Numbered from the stretch's first letter, positions 43,787 to 55,017 are shown. The stretch is DNA of 64,000 bases from Chloranthus sessilifolius (GCA_021018995.1 CM037598.1:73612671-73676670), one strand, 5' to 3'. The notes: generated by a model from the letters alone, not told the origin. Made by a program: numbers and translations.

Positions 43787-44560
43787 GATGGGATATTAGA
43801 GAGTTTCCTCTTTTCTTCGCTTCTGCTGCAGCGGGACCTTGTGGTCATCCGTGTGATAAAAATGTCTTGGGGAGGTAAAGTTCGCGATGGGATCATGGTA
43901 GTCTTCTCTTATTGTGGCGTGCCATGATGAGTCCCTGTGGTTGTAGGCGCGGTGGGACATTGGGGATTTTGATGAGATGCTCGTGCTGGGAGGTTGATAT
44001 TGGTTGGATGTGATGGGACATGGGTCGAGTCCCTTTCTTTATTCATATGTTCCTGCAGTAGTGATATTTGGTGAGTGGCGAGGTATTTGGGAGGCGGGCT
44101 CTCTACTTTCGCGATGGGACATGATCGAGCCTTCCCCTCAGTTTGCTATGCAAAGTTATGCGATGGGATTTCAGGGAGGCGTGGTTTGTGATGGGATTTG
44201 GAGGTTTTGGATCTGTGCTTTTCGTGATGGGACATTGACTGAGCCTTCCCTTCTTGATTGTGTGTCGTGACGGGCTGTGTCCAAGTGCCTCAGGTGATAG
44301 TGTCGTGATGAAACGAGTTTGTGAGGCAATTGGGCTATAGCAGCATTGCGACGGGGCATGCCATTGACTGCCTAGTTGTTTCGATGTCGTGATAAGGCAA
44401 TGATGGTGTTTCTTTCTTTGGCAGATCTCAGGTTATACGAGATCACGCTGTAGTTGTATTTCGACGGGGTATGTCGTTGAGTGTGTGGTGGGGTTGGTTC
44501 TGACAACTCATTGACTGTTGCAGTGGGGCAATGATGAAGTCTTGAGATCGCAACGAGGTG
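43787..44560. repeat. degenerate GCGATGGGACAT repeat, about 9-12 copies
   Basis: The core GCGATGGGA(C/T)AT recurs at about 43,788, 43,889, 43,950, 44,013, 44,112, 44,159, 44,188, 44,223 and 44,267, with weaker copies (GACGGGGCATG, GACGGGGTATG) to 44,480. Spacing runs from 30 to 100 bp. Between copies GAGCCTTCCCTTC-like and GTTGTAG-like phrases repeat. Open frames on either strand (44,004-44,270; 44,443-44,688) come from the repeat. Confidence 0.7.
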
Positions 44561-44779
44561 TGGCGTTTGGTAATGGAAGAGTGTCCGCGAGGTTTATTTT
44601 TAGGTTTTCGTGGTGGAATATGGGGGCGTAGCTGATTAGGCCACTGAGCTCTGACATAGCACTCAGGTATCCTATCATGATGAGACATGACGGGGTTCTC
44701 CTTCCCTGGTCAGGTCGTGCAGGGAAGATTAGTGTGTTGTGTTGTGACAGGGCGCGTGTTTATTTTATTGGAGGTTAGT

Positions 44780-45270
44780 GTTGTGGTTGAGAATTACGCA
44801 CCTAATTAAAGGCGTTATATCGAGTTAAACGCCTAATTCATGGCATTTATTTTAGGGCTTAAGGATTCATTTACGTGTTCAGGTGCATGCATTTAATCTA
44901 TTTACGCGTGTCTTGTATAATGCGTAATTGAAAGGTCACTGAGTTGGTAGAACGGCAGGATTCAGGTGTCGATCTGGATTACGCGTGTGGGTGTTAGCGT
45001 ATAATCCAATTATGCGACTAAGTAATAGAGTGTAATTGAAGCGTCGCCAGGTCACTGGGCGGATGACCGCTCAGATTCTGCATTGTTTGTGGAGCAAGTA
45101 ATGTGAATACACATTCGATCTTGGGTGCGGGTGCGTGACTGGATCGTCGTGTCGTTTGCACAAGCAATGTTTTTATTATGCGCTCTTGTTAGTGCGCGTG
45201 ATTTGGTTTCCACGCAGACTTCTTGGCGCTTGATCTAATTGCTCGCCAAGACCCAAGTGTGCGATTGAGT
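44780..45270. repeat. GCGC-type inverted repeats upstream of TATA in unit F
   Basis: Related imperfect palindromes of about 30 nt include GATTACGCGTGTGGG...GTATAATC near 44,980-45,010 and TTACGCGTG...TGCGTAATT near 44,902-44,930. CTTGGCG / CGCCAAG arms flank 45,223-45,250. This is the same arrangement as in LTRs A and B, on the other strand. Confidence 0.55.
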
Positions 45271-45278
45271 CCGTACTC

Positions 45279-45286
45279 TATATAAG
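45279..45286 (+). promoter_or_regulatory. TATA box, first promoter module of unit F
   Basis: The sequence CTCTATATAAGC follows the GCGC-type inverted repeats. The 190 bp downstream, up to the PBS-like site, are homologous to the region after the second TATA box at 47,771. Confidence 0.55.
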
Positions 45287-45469
45287 CAAAGGGGTTTTCA
45301 TTTTCTTTGTATCTTTCAATTTAGCCTCGATCTTTACCTTATCTGGTTTCTTTGCACTCGAGTATCTGTGTTTCTGCGATATTGTGCTATCTAATCATCC
45401 GTTTGGGATATCGTTTCTTCCGATGTTTATCGTTTCGTGCGTTCTTCGACCTAAGGTGGTGCTTGGAGA

Positions 45470-45487
45470 TGGCGCAACTCTGAGGAT
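45470..45487 (+). promoter_or_regulatory. possible primer-binding site of unit F
   Basis: TGGCGCAACTCTGAGGAT resembles Tat primer-binding sites (TGGCGACTCYGCTGGGGA) with an inserted CA and two changes. It lies about 190 bp after the TATA box, as expected for R-U5. Confidence 0.4.
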
Positions 45488-46489
45488 GGGCGGTATTGGG
45501 AAAGAGGAGGTTAACCTTTACAGCGATCCCTTTTAAGGAGTAGTGAAGGCAGCGTTGAGGAGGCGGCGGTGACGGCGGAGGTGAAGATGGCGAAAGAGGA
45601 AGCGTTACAAGTGAAGGGATGTATTCCCCAACCAATACTTCTGAAGCCTTCAATTGGGCGCTCCAAGTCGGGCGCTGCTCCTCGCTTGGTCTCCTTTTCA
45701 GGTTTAGTTTTCATTTTGGGTTGTAGATTAGGTATTCCGGTTTTTGTTTTGGGTTGTAATTCAAGAGGTATGCCTCCAATGACATATGTATAATTTTTTT
45801 TTATTGTATTTGTTTTGTTTATGCTTATTCAAACCTGTTTGGGTATTGATCTATTTAATTTTATTTGACTGACTTGGTTGATTTGAATTATTTAGGATTT
45901 GTTCAAGATTTTATTTTAGGACTTGGAATTCTAGGTTTATTTAGAGTTTACTTAGGAGCGATTTGTTTGATTTGTCTAGGGCTTGTTTAATTTTCTTTAG
46001 ACATATTGGGTTTTATTTGGGATTTCATTTAATTATGTTTGTCGGGGCATTTATTTTGTTTTACTTGGAGGATTATTTTCCAACATTCGCTTTGTTTAAG
46101 GTGGGGTGTGAATCTCATGTTCAGAATTCTTGGCATTTTGGTCTTGATTTGGGTTGACACTTGTTAGAAGTGTGTAAGTTTGGGGTTTGACTTAGGGTTT
46201 CTAGATGAGTGTTAAGTCTCTTAATCTTATTAGTCTATCTACTTCATGGTGGATTTGTATTTCTTGAGGGGTAAGTGTTTTGAGAGGATTGGTCAATCTA
46301 ATTTTATCATGGATCATGGTCTTTTAGAGGGCATGTGTCTGTCTTTCGATTAAATCAAGTGGAGAGTGCTTAGCAATGAAACACTTGTCATTTTATGGTG
46401 GAAGGGGTTTAGCTTATAAGTAGGGGTTAGGAGTTTAGTTTTCATTTTGCATCTTTGTCTTAAATTAAAAGGTTTGGGAGCATTTTTAT

Positions 46490-46520
<31 letters not shown>

Positions 46521-47399
46521 TGGTTAGAATTTTGGGGGATTTTTAGTTTCTTGTTCCATTAATGTCTTTTCTTCCTCATTATTTTGTATCCCGAGTATTG
46601 GATCCTAAGGAGGTTGTATTTACTTTTGTTTGTTTGGGAATGGATGGAATTGGGAATGCAAGGTAGCAATCGAATTGCTACCATGCGAGGGGAAGAGATG
46701 GAGGAGAAGGCGGTTGAAACAAAACCGAGGAAAAGAGTCGGGTCAAAGTTCTCGTGACCGATACTAATGACTCCTCGGTAGGCTCTGTGGATTGCTCTTT
46801 TGTTAGTCCTCCCTGTTATGCTTTCTAGGGTAGACTTCCATATGTGTATTCCACAAATCCTGGGTGACTTTTCGTGAGCCACTCTTTCTTTCCTGCCAAC
46901 TCAGGAGGGGACGATGGGATTCTTGTTGGAATTCGTTCAAGGTGTGTTTCTTCTCCAGGCCTCTCCAGGATCTCTTCTTTCTCGAATAAATTTGGATTCG
47001 GGGATGGCCTGAAAGTGCTCATTTTGGATTGGTTATTTTTGACTATATATTTAGAGGGTATGCCCTCGATGCATTTTGTAATGGTTTCATTTATTTATGG
47101 AGTGAAAATTTTAGTGAATCTTTGGTTTGGTTTACTTTGCGGCTTATTTTGTTTACTTGAGCGTGATGTCATTTATTTCTTTCGATTTGGTTCGGTCTAG
47201 GTGTATAAGTGATTTGCTTTGGGGATGTTGGGGGGCATTTTTTAGTTTTCGGAGTTTATGTTTTCTAAGTTTGAAGTGTTTTTAGATTTGTCTTAGCAAG
47301 GGTGTAGTTTAGATCAGTATTCCATGTTTAAAATGCCCTTATTTTAGCCTTTGGATCTATTGTTCTGGGCACACATTTTTGTGCTTCGCCTAGGAAATT
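45488..47399. other. region between the two promoter modules, no supported gene
   Basis: Short plus frames (45,569-45,793; 45,963-46,157; 46,874-47,200) have no known domain. Parts of 45,610-45,800 and 46,890-47,100 share phrases such as GGTATGCCYYC...ATGNATTTTGTA, so the region may be an internal duplication. A (TA)n tract lies at 46,490-46,520. Confidence 0.4.
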
Positions 47400-47778
47400 A
47401 CGAGCTTAACATCGGGTGCATAACTAAATTGAGCTTCGGTATAGCCGCACGTGTTTTAGGGCTCTCGAGGATCATTACGCGTCGGTATGCTGACACATAA
47501 CCAAATTACATGCGTGTTTCAGGACGCGGGATTGGGGCGACACCTGGTCATTATGCGGGTGACCTCTGGGATTTACTCGCCGTGATTCTGGCGCATGATA
47601 TAATTATGCGTCTAGTCTGCGGCATGCAACTTGGGTGTTGGGCGGTTTTTAGCGGGCGGCGATTTGTTTATGCGCTCAAAGGAGGGCGTGTAATGGGGAT
47701 TAAGCGCGAATCTTATGGTGCAAAATTTCATTACGTGCCTAAAGCAAGGGGGCATGATTTAACCACGCTCTATATATA
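47400..47778 (+). promoter_or_regulatory. second promoter module of unit F: GCGC-type inverted repeats and TATA box
   Basis: Repeated ATTACGCG / GCGCGTAAT-like elements (for example ATTACGCGTCGG near 47,475 and ATTATGCGTC near 47,602) lead to TATATATA at 47,771-47,778. The next 180 bp align with 45,290-45,465: both contain a GTGTTT-TGCGATAT-like and CGTTTCTT-like series. The ORF at 47,953 begins at the end of this block. Confidence 0.5.
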
Positions 47779-47952
47779 CCTGAAAAGTCTTCATTCTTCC
47801 CGCGCGTGCTATCCGTCTTTTTCTTTGATTCTCTGTTTCCTTGTCTGCTTGTGCTCTAATTTTTGTGTTTTCGTGATATCTTGCGATCCGATCGTCTGTT
47901 TCAGGCGTCGTTTCTTGCATTCTTTTCAGTTTCTCGAGTTCTTTCTTCTAGG

Positions 47953-48171
47953 ATGGAGTCGGAGGGTAGTGGTAGACCCAACTTCACCTCCTCCGAGTTA
48001 GAGGGGTTGATGATCAGAGAGATACGCGAGGCTTCCGAGGCTCGGGCCGGCGCTGGCGCCTTGGAAGAGGAGGTTGGGGTGATGGTCAGAGAGGAGGTAC
48101 CTGAGGGTGATGAGGTGGTGATTATGGAGGAGGGTGCTGAGGATCAGGGTATTGAGGATCAAGGTGCTTGA
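47953..48171 (+). pseudogene. acidic N-terminal ORF truncated by Athila D
   Basis: The ATG at 47,953 opens 72 codons: MESEGSGRPNFTSSELEGLM, then an acidic stretch ending MEEGAEDQGIEDQGA. It lies 175 bp after a TATA box. The stop TGA (48,169-48,171) is the first three bases of the Athila D LTR, so the original protein was longer. An acidic N-terminus also begins the antisense PMD gene of element C, so it may be the start of such an ORF, but no domain is left to prove it. Confidence 0.45.
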
Positions 48172-49727
48172 CTTGTTCTTATTATGGTATATTATATTTA
48201 TATTAAATTCAAATCTTAACCTATTGTAAGCACATAATAGAAATCATAGTACTAACATAAGATCGTTCCCACGAGGAAGTTTGTTATCTAATTTCTTTAG
48301 TTTTATCATTTATTCAAATTCTTATCTTTAAAGATTGTTATTTATCTTTAAGATCTAATCTACTGGAGAAATATGAATAAAATAATGATTGTTTAATCTA
48401 AATTACAGAAAATAAATCCTAATCCTCCTTCAGATCAAGGTCGTCAATCTTAATCTTTACCTATCGGATATTTATAAAATTTAAACAGTACCGTTACATT
48501 ATATTTCTAGTCTCCTAGCATTGGTCGTCAATCAATTCTAAGATCCTATCAATATAGATTTAATCTAATCAACAACTTCCTAAAATTCGGGCGTCAATCA
48601 AACGTTAGAAAATTGAAGATGGAAAAGTAAAATAGTTACACTAATCTACAAATTCTATCCTGAGTTGTCAATTAAAATTAATACTTGAAGATGTTTACAA
48701 AGCAAATAAATCTAAACTAGAAAAGAAAGTAAAATATATCCTTCACCCCTCAGCCGTAGTCATCAATTGCTCTTGAGAAATTACAGATATCTATACTAAT
48801 CTTCAACACGCAATTGCAGTCGTCAATTGCTCTTGAGAAACCTCTGATATCTAATCTACTCTAACTAGTATACACTACTGATCGGAGAAAACTTCAACCT
48901 CAAGCATCAATTGATGCTGAAATTTTTCGATGCTTATTCTTATGCTAAGCTCTCTTATTTATAGATGAAAAGGAGTCGATTTACAAAGATCTAACTTTAA
49001 TAAAATAAACTACTAAAAATACAAGTTTTCTAATATAACTCTAATTCCTAATTTTATATTTCCTTTGCTGTCACGGTTGATATGCTTCTAGAACTTTCTT
49101 TATTCTTCAGCAATAGAGTCCTTCAAAGTCTTCTTCATCAATTTCCTCAGATCCGTGATTCGCCAGACTTCTAATTCAAGAGATCTTCTATTTCCCGTTT
49201 ATGGTAGTGATAGTTATCACGTGCTTAGCAGCAGTTAACTAAGCTTTCTGTAGAATTGCTAATAATGATTTTCTGTTCTTTCTTCTTTAGTGAAAAATCG
49301 TAAATTATAATTTTCTGCTTTCAATAGGGTTCATAGAGGGAAAATTGTAAAAGACAATTCTTCAGTTTTGTCATTTTTTATGACTTAGACTTGACGGACG
49401 ATTCTCTGAAAATCGTAAATACTTCTCTTCCTTGAGCGATTTCTTCTGTAGAATCGTAAATTATAATTCTTTAGCTTTCATAGTCTCTCAATATGGGAAA
49501 ATTGTAAATAGCAAATTTTCATTCTTTTCAGTAGGTGGAGCTTTCATCTTTCAATCTATTGTCATTCTTACTACTTTTTGAGTTACTTTTGACAAATATT
49601 ATCACTTTAGCTTTATTTTACTGTTTTTCATTAATATCTGCATATCAACAACTTATTAGTAGCAAACTATGGGTCTAGCATCACTAAGTTAAGGGTGATA
49701 AAATGGTAAATTATGTGACTGATCACA
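48169..49727 (-). repeat. 3' LTR of Athila D (1,559 bp)
   Basis: The outer end on the minus strand is TGTGATCAGTCACATAA, right after the PPT, and the other end is AAGTCA. A TATA box TATAAATAA lies at 48,955-48,963 (minus). The R-U5 part (48,430-48,850) has six copies of a GTCGTCAAT-like motif. The U3 part has a duplicated segment with AATCGTAAATTATAATT at about 49,307 and 49,454. Confidence 0.75.
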
Positions 49728-49742
49728 CCCCTAAACTTTAGT
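49728..49742 (-). promoter_or_regulatory. polypurine tract of Athila D
   Basis: The minus strand reads ACTAAAGTTTAGGGG directly before the LTR TGTGATC. Upstream is TTGCTAAGGACTAG, a phrase typical of the region before Athila-type 3' LTRs. It is the expected primer site for plus-strand DNA synthesis. Confidence 0.65.
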
Positions 49743-52700
49743 TTTTCTAGTCCTTAGCAAACAAGAAAACATAAAATATTTAAAACTATAAATTTAAATG
49801 CCACTTTCGTACGGAGCACGATTGTATTTAGCAGATGCAATAAGCCTTTAAACCCCTAGGTGATCCCTAGTGGAGGAGTTATAGTCTCCTGAAGGTTTCT
49901 AGTGAAGGTACCCATAAACTTCAAATATTTTTGGGCTTTTCAAAATATTTTTCAAAACTAAAAATTCAAAATATATACACTAAATTCTCAATCAATCATT
50001 ATATGTTTATTATTTCTAAAAATTTGCCAATCTTTTATCCTTATCTTCCCATCATCGTAATTATCCTATATCAAAACTCAATAATTTCAATTCGGTGTAG
50101 CGTGGAGTGTGTGCATATCAGTGAAAAGTTTATTCATCATAAATTTTTTTAAACTATAATTTTTAGAAAATATTTTCATCCAAACTCGCACTTATTAGCA
50201 TACTCTCAGAAACAATCAAAATTTTGGGTTCTCACAATAATGTAGATATATATGCAAAAATCTGATAATTACTAAGCAGAGAAATCTCATAGAAAGGATA
50301 ATCAATTCTGTTTATATAACTTTTTTCTTATTCATAGTATCTGTCTCATATATCTCTACTATACTCATATTTTTGTAAATTATAAATCTCAAAGGTCTTT
50401 CCTTCGGCTTGTAATGGGGCTTTGGGTTTTGAGAAGGTTTCAAGAAAAGGTAAAGAGGATTCAAAAGTTTTATGAGAATTTAGCTCTTCTTCTTCTTTTT
50501 CTTCTTTTTCAATTTTTTTAGCTTCAGTAAGTATCCTTATTTTGGATATTTTCTTCCCATTTTTTTCTTTTCTTCTTTTTGTAAATCCTATTTTCACAGA
50601 ATCGTATTTTACGATTGCTTCTTTTTCTTCTTTTCTTTTCCCATATTTTCATACTTTTATATTTCTTTTTCAGTTATACCCTTTTCAGCAGATCCCTTAT
50701 CTATTAACTCATACTCCTTTCAATCCATTTTTCTCCCCTTCTTTTATATTCGAAACTCTTAAAAAATTGTAACGTTAAGGATAGAAAGTTTTAGGTAGTA
50801 CATATGGTTAAGGGTTTATAAAATTCTAGTACAAAGAAATTTAATCTTTAGGCTTCTAATATGGGTTCAAAGGATAACATACTTTAAAAGTTTTGGCTTT
50901 TTGGCTCTAATTTAATAAAAGATGGCCTTTGGTCATTTTCACGATTTACTAATATGGATGTCTTATTATTTTGGCGTACTTGATAGATAGTTCTAAACAG
51001 AAAAATTATCATATTTATAGAATATATTAACTCTAAGTTCAGTAATATGAGATTACAGATGGTAGAGAAGTTCAAGAAAATTTTAGCCCGAATAAAAACA
51101 ATCTCTCTTTTTTAGAATAGAAGAGGAAAATAGGCTCTATAGCTCACTGGTTATACAATTTTGAAACTATAATCTAAAATAATTGCAGTTCAAATCAATC
51201 GTATAGTTTCAAATATTCATCTGATACAGTATTCTAGAGATGCTTTACTTGAATTATAACTATTTTTATTTTGATTTTTTGAACTACTACTATGATGGTT
51301 TGCTAAGTATTTCGGATTTTCATATTTTTATTATAATTTACATATAATGATTAACTGAAAAAAAAATCAAAAAAAATTATAAACTCTAAAAAACTGAAAA
51401 AATTAAAAATTAAAAAAATTATAAACTATTATATTGTGTACTGTATCCCCCCCAAACATAAATAGGGCAGTGTCCTCATTGTGCAAAACAGGGGCCATAC
51501 AGAAAAGATATTACTTATTTTATTTACTACTATGTTAGTAACCGGGTTTATAATCTGTAAAAGAAATAAAAAATCTTTCCCCCAAACTTAGGAGAAAAAT
51601 ACTTTCGGTTGACGGAACTACTATGTTAGATGTTAGTAACAATGTTAGTAAAATAATAAAATAAAAAGAAAGGACTTTTATATATATGAACTAATTTCAT
51701 AAATATAGAAAGAAAATTAATTACATCGAAAGAAATTCCTAGGAAAAATTTAGACACACACTAAACTAAGACACTGGCAGCAACGTCCGAGATAAAGGAT
51801 TCTTCGATAAAGATCGGTCATCGGCTTCTAACTACCTTCAATCAGAGTCTCTTATCCCTTCCCATCAAAAAGGGCTCCAACCTTTGGAGGGTTGCTACTC
51901 CAAGAGCTGTCGGAACACTCCTCACTGCCCTTCCAAGTCCTTCGCCTCCCCTCCTCATCTTTGGAGAGGAGCTGAAAGATGATACATCTCAACTCCCCCA
52001 TTCACCCTATACTGCTCTCGTACGGAGATTTTTTAGGGAGACAATAGAGTTGGGAAGGGAGAACTAGGGGCAATGGAGAGAGCTTATGAGGAGATCAAGG
52101 ATGGGATGGGAAATGATATTGGAAATTGTAGCCCATCCTTATCGTACAAGAAGTTGCATTCAGGGTGGGCGGTAATGGTATAAGGGTTAGGAAGTAGGGG
52201 AAAATGGGTTCCTAGTATATGGTTTCGAATTTGGGTTTAGGTTTAGGGTAAAGGGTAATTTTGGTGGATAAATTAGCATTAGAGACAGATCTTTGGCGCT
52301 TTAGATTTTCTACTATTTGTTGTGCAGCCAAGAGATCAACTCTATTTCGAGAATTCTATCAAGTATTTTGCTAGAATCACTCTGGTGATGTTCTTCCATC
52401 ATGGGGTGTAGGGATAAGGACGGAGGAAGAAGAAAGGTTATTGGATGGTTTTGATTAATGGATGTGTGTGGATTTTATAGGGAAGAGGCTTGGATTTGAA
52501 CCGTCAATTCGAGTAAATGCCGATATGTAGGTTCCTAGGCTAGGGTGGTTGGGAAGTGGTAGTCTTGAATGCAAAGCTTGTCCACTTCCTTTATAAATTT
52601 AATGAGTTTCTATTTCCAATGCACCCGATGAGACTGATCACTAAGTTCTCCTGTTCTATAGGAGAATCTACGATAAGAAAAATTGTACTCGCTATGATTT

Positions 52701-52841
52701 GACTCTATATTCACGAGAATCTCAAGTCCATCCGTTTCAAGTGATTAAAATAAAGGAAAGAGCCTTTACGATTAGTATTAATTTATAAATCGTAGAGGGG
52801 TCTTTTCAAAAGTTTATATATACATACGTGACACGTGTTTG
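49743..52841 (-). other. non-coding interior of Athila D
   Basis: This interior is A/T-rich with no supported gene. It holds the PPT-like motif at 51,447-51,490 (TGAGGACACTG ... TATGTTTGGGGGGG on the minus strand). A second purine-rich phrase (AAGTTTGGGGGAAAG) lies near 51,580. A palindrome AATCGTATTTTACGATT sits at about 50,601. A TATA-like CCTATAAAATCC (minus, about 52,470-52,481) precedes a short ATG frame; no domain is visible in it. Confidence 0.5.
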
Positions 52842-54000
52842 CTACGAGTGAGTTGGTAGCTCGACACATTCCAAGGGAAATTTTAATGACGCTAGGGGAG
52901 TTGATGTCCCTCCCATAAAAGTTATTCCTCTTGAGATTCCAAGTGGCCATGAGGAAGAAGAATTACCCTTTCTCGAGTTAACCAGAATAGTTAGTTGTTC
53001 AACCTGAGTTTCTAACAGTGTAGTGGTTTCTAGGAGATTTTGGAGTACTTGTATTTGAATTTTGCCATGCTGCATCCAGCTGTTGACTATCTGCAACAGA
53101 GCTTCCTCAGTGTCATTGTGGTCTTGGGGTCTGTGTGGGGAAAAGTATAGGAGAGTGCTCGGGAATTATTTGAGTTGGGTCGTGGTTAGGCTCACTGGCC
53201 TCTCCTTGTTGAGATACTGGGCCTGATTTTGTACCCTCCAGAGTTTGAATTTTTGTCTTCCAAAGTCTTAATTTTGGAAGGCAAATCATCATTGACTTTA
53301 ATTTGTATAGTTCTCTCTGCCTAAGAGGTATACTTTTCGCGGTCTCTGATTTAATCTCTCCCGGTGCTTGGCATTACACTGGGCCATCGCTAAAGTTCTC
53401 AAAGAATTACCACGCAGTCTCAGCAGACAAAATATGAATCATCCCTCCACAGGCAACATGAACTATGTGCCGGATTTTATCATTCAGACCTTCATAGAAA
53501 GTGAGGATTATTTGCTAGTGGGGTATTTCATGATGAGGACACCCATGTAAAAGTTCATTGAGGTGCCTCCATCCCTCTTGAAGAGTTTCATCCGGATATT
53601 GTTTAAATGTTTGAATAAGATACCAAATTTGATTCATTCTGTGTATTTAAAATTATTTCATGAGAAATCCTCGTTCCAGGTCCTCTCAGTTAGCAAACGA
53701 ATTATGAGGTCAGGAGTGTATCCACTGCTTTGCCTCATCTCTAAGAGAATATGAGAATAGCCTCAAACGAAGAGATGTTTCTGGCAAATTATTGATTTGG
53801 AAAAGGTTGCACACTTCTGTAAATTTCTTAAATGTAAATAGGGGATTTTCACCCCTTAGCCCATGAAATATTGGAAGTTCTTGAAATATTTTGGGCGTGA
53901 TTTAAAAATCTTATTACCGATCACAGGGGGAAATTGTATGCATGGGGGAAGTGCACACGGTGTTAATGCGTAGTCGTCCCCCATTATTTTTGTCAAGGGT
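52842..54000 (-). pseudogene. gag of Athila D, degraded
   Basis: The minus strand near 53,700-53,850 translates as LFTFKKFTEVCNLFQINNLP and RLRLFSYSLRDEAKQWIHS, then after a stop continues. Near 53,520-53,620 it reads DETLQEGWRHLNELLHGCPH. These match the Athila gag capsid signature. The C-terminal end at 52,842-53,096 has LLETQVEQLTILVNSR, the conserved NLExQVGQLAxxLNSR helix of Athila gag. Plus-strand frames at 53,368 and 53,563 are shadows. Confidence 0.8.
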
Positions 54001-54527
54001 CGGTTTATTCCTGCCTTATTTGTTATAAGGTAGGCTAGCTAAAATTAAATGTCCCTAGTATTGTTTTGATTTTATATACTTTTTATTTGAGCACGCAAGG
54101 AGAGAGACAAATCTAAGTTCCTAGTTCTTGGGGCCCTTGTAGACACCAAAATTTGGCCCAAGGCCCGATCGAAACACCTTTCGAGAGTGAGTTGCAATTC
54201 TGAGCTTTTGATGGCATGTATGGAACCCTTATGAATCACCCCAAACCCTTAGGAATCACCCTAGATCCCTTAGAAACCTACCCCAAACCTTTAGAAACCA
54301 ATACTGACCCTTAGAACCCATTCCGAACCCTAAACCTAACCTTCCCGGGCAATGGATGAAGAGTGGTGAACCAGGACTATCTGAGGTCTTCTACTAATAT
54401 CAAATCATATACCATTGAAACGAGGACTTCGCCAGCTTTCCAACGAGTCAAGAATCACCTCAATCGGAGTTGTATATCAAAAGTTATGACCAGTTGCAAA
54501 TTGAGCTTTTTTGGAGGGATTTTTGCT

Positions 54528-54646
54528 TGGCGCAACTAATAGTTGCGCCAGGCCATTTTCCCCCTAGGGTTGCTTGGCGCAACTAATAGTTGCGCCAAGT
54601 CTTTTTCCCCCAGAAATGGCCTGGTGCAACTAATAGTTGCGCCAGG
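54528..54646. repeat. three 23-27 nt palindromes in U3 of LTR C'
   Basis: The palindromes are 54,528-54,550 (arms TGGCGCAACTA / TAGTTGCGCCA, perfect, 1-nt centre), 54,573-54,599 (13-bp arms CTTGGCGCAACTA / TAGTTGCGCCAAG, perfect) and 54,620-54,646 (arms CCTGGTGCAACTA / TAGTTGCGCCAGG, one mismatch). A half-site follows at 54,722-54,735. They lie about 370-490 bp upstream of the TATA box. Confidence 0.95.
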
Positions 54647-55017
54647 TATAAATGGGTCCCCCTACCCCTCGCGAGGTCAACTTCCAGGCTACTGCTCAAT
54701 ACTGTTTTACTGTACATTTGCCTGGCGCAACTATTGGCATATGAACAGTAACATTGGGATTGTGCCCCGAATGTCGTGTTTGGGGTTTGACTTGTTGACC
54801 ACCTCAACCTTTGGGGTGTGTTTTGATAGTCCTGTTACACCCATTCCTTACCTATTTGCAACCCTCCAAGTGGCTTAAAGCCTCACCCCATCATCCACCA
54901 TTAGAACCACCTTCACACCTTTCTAAGCTCTCAAAATTTTAGGAAACCTTAGATTTGAGATTACCTAATTGCTAACTCCAATTAGCATCTAAGTGATCTC
55001 CTAATCCACCCTTTTCC

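Larger units (their letters stand above)
42702..48168 (+). mobile_element. LTR-like unit F, plus strand, Tat-related (tentative)
   Basis: A plus-strand start TAGACACCCCTCATTAG at 42,704 resembles the outer end of LTRs A, B and C. About 2.1 kb of repeats, GCGC-type inverted repeats and a TATA box (45,279) follow, then a PBS-like TGGCGCAACTCTGAGGAT (45,470-45,487). The order suggests an LTR of about 2.77 kb. After it come about 2 kb with no clear gene, a second promoter module (TATA at 47,771) and an acidic ORF (47,953) cut by Athila D at 48,169. No pol domain is present, so assignment rests on LTR features only. Confidence 0.45.
48169..54137 (-). mobile_element. Athila-lineage element D, internally deleted and truncated
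   Basis: On the minus strand the order is gag remnant (about 54,000-52,842), non-coding sequence, an internal PPT-like motif (51,490-51,447), PPT (49,742-49,728) and a 3' LTR (49,727-48,169). Protease, RT, RNase H and integrase are absent between gag and PPT, so the copy lacks pol. Its 5' LTR is missing because element C' begins at 54,138 within the gag region. It inserted into unit F at 48,168; the five bases outside its LTR are GTGCT. Confidence 0.75.

Noticed and set aside
46559..47022. Two minus-strand frames of 65-107 codons
   Set aside because: No domain, low complexity, and no counterpart elsewhere; not enough to call a gene.
54528..54550. E2F-type site (TTGGCGC) as explanation for the palindromes
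   Set aside because: TTGGCGC is present, but the second half of the consensus is not, and some palindrome copies lack the leading T; kept only as a weak idea.
54528..54646. Regularly spaced palindromic repeats suggesting CRISPR
   Set aside because: Spacing is irregular, copies are spread over LTR and leader, and the genome is a plant nuclear one; no cas gene exists.
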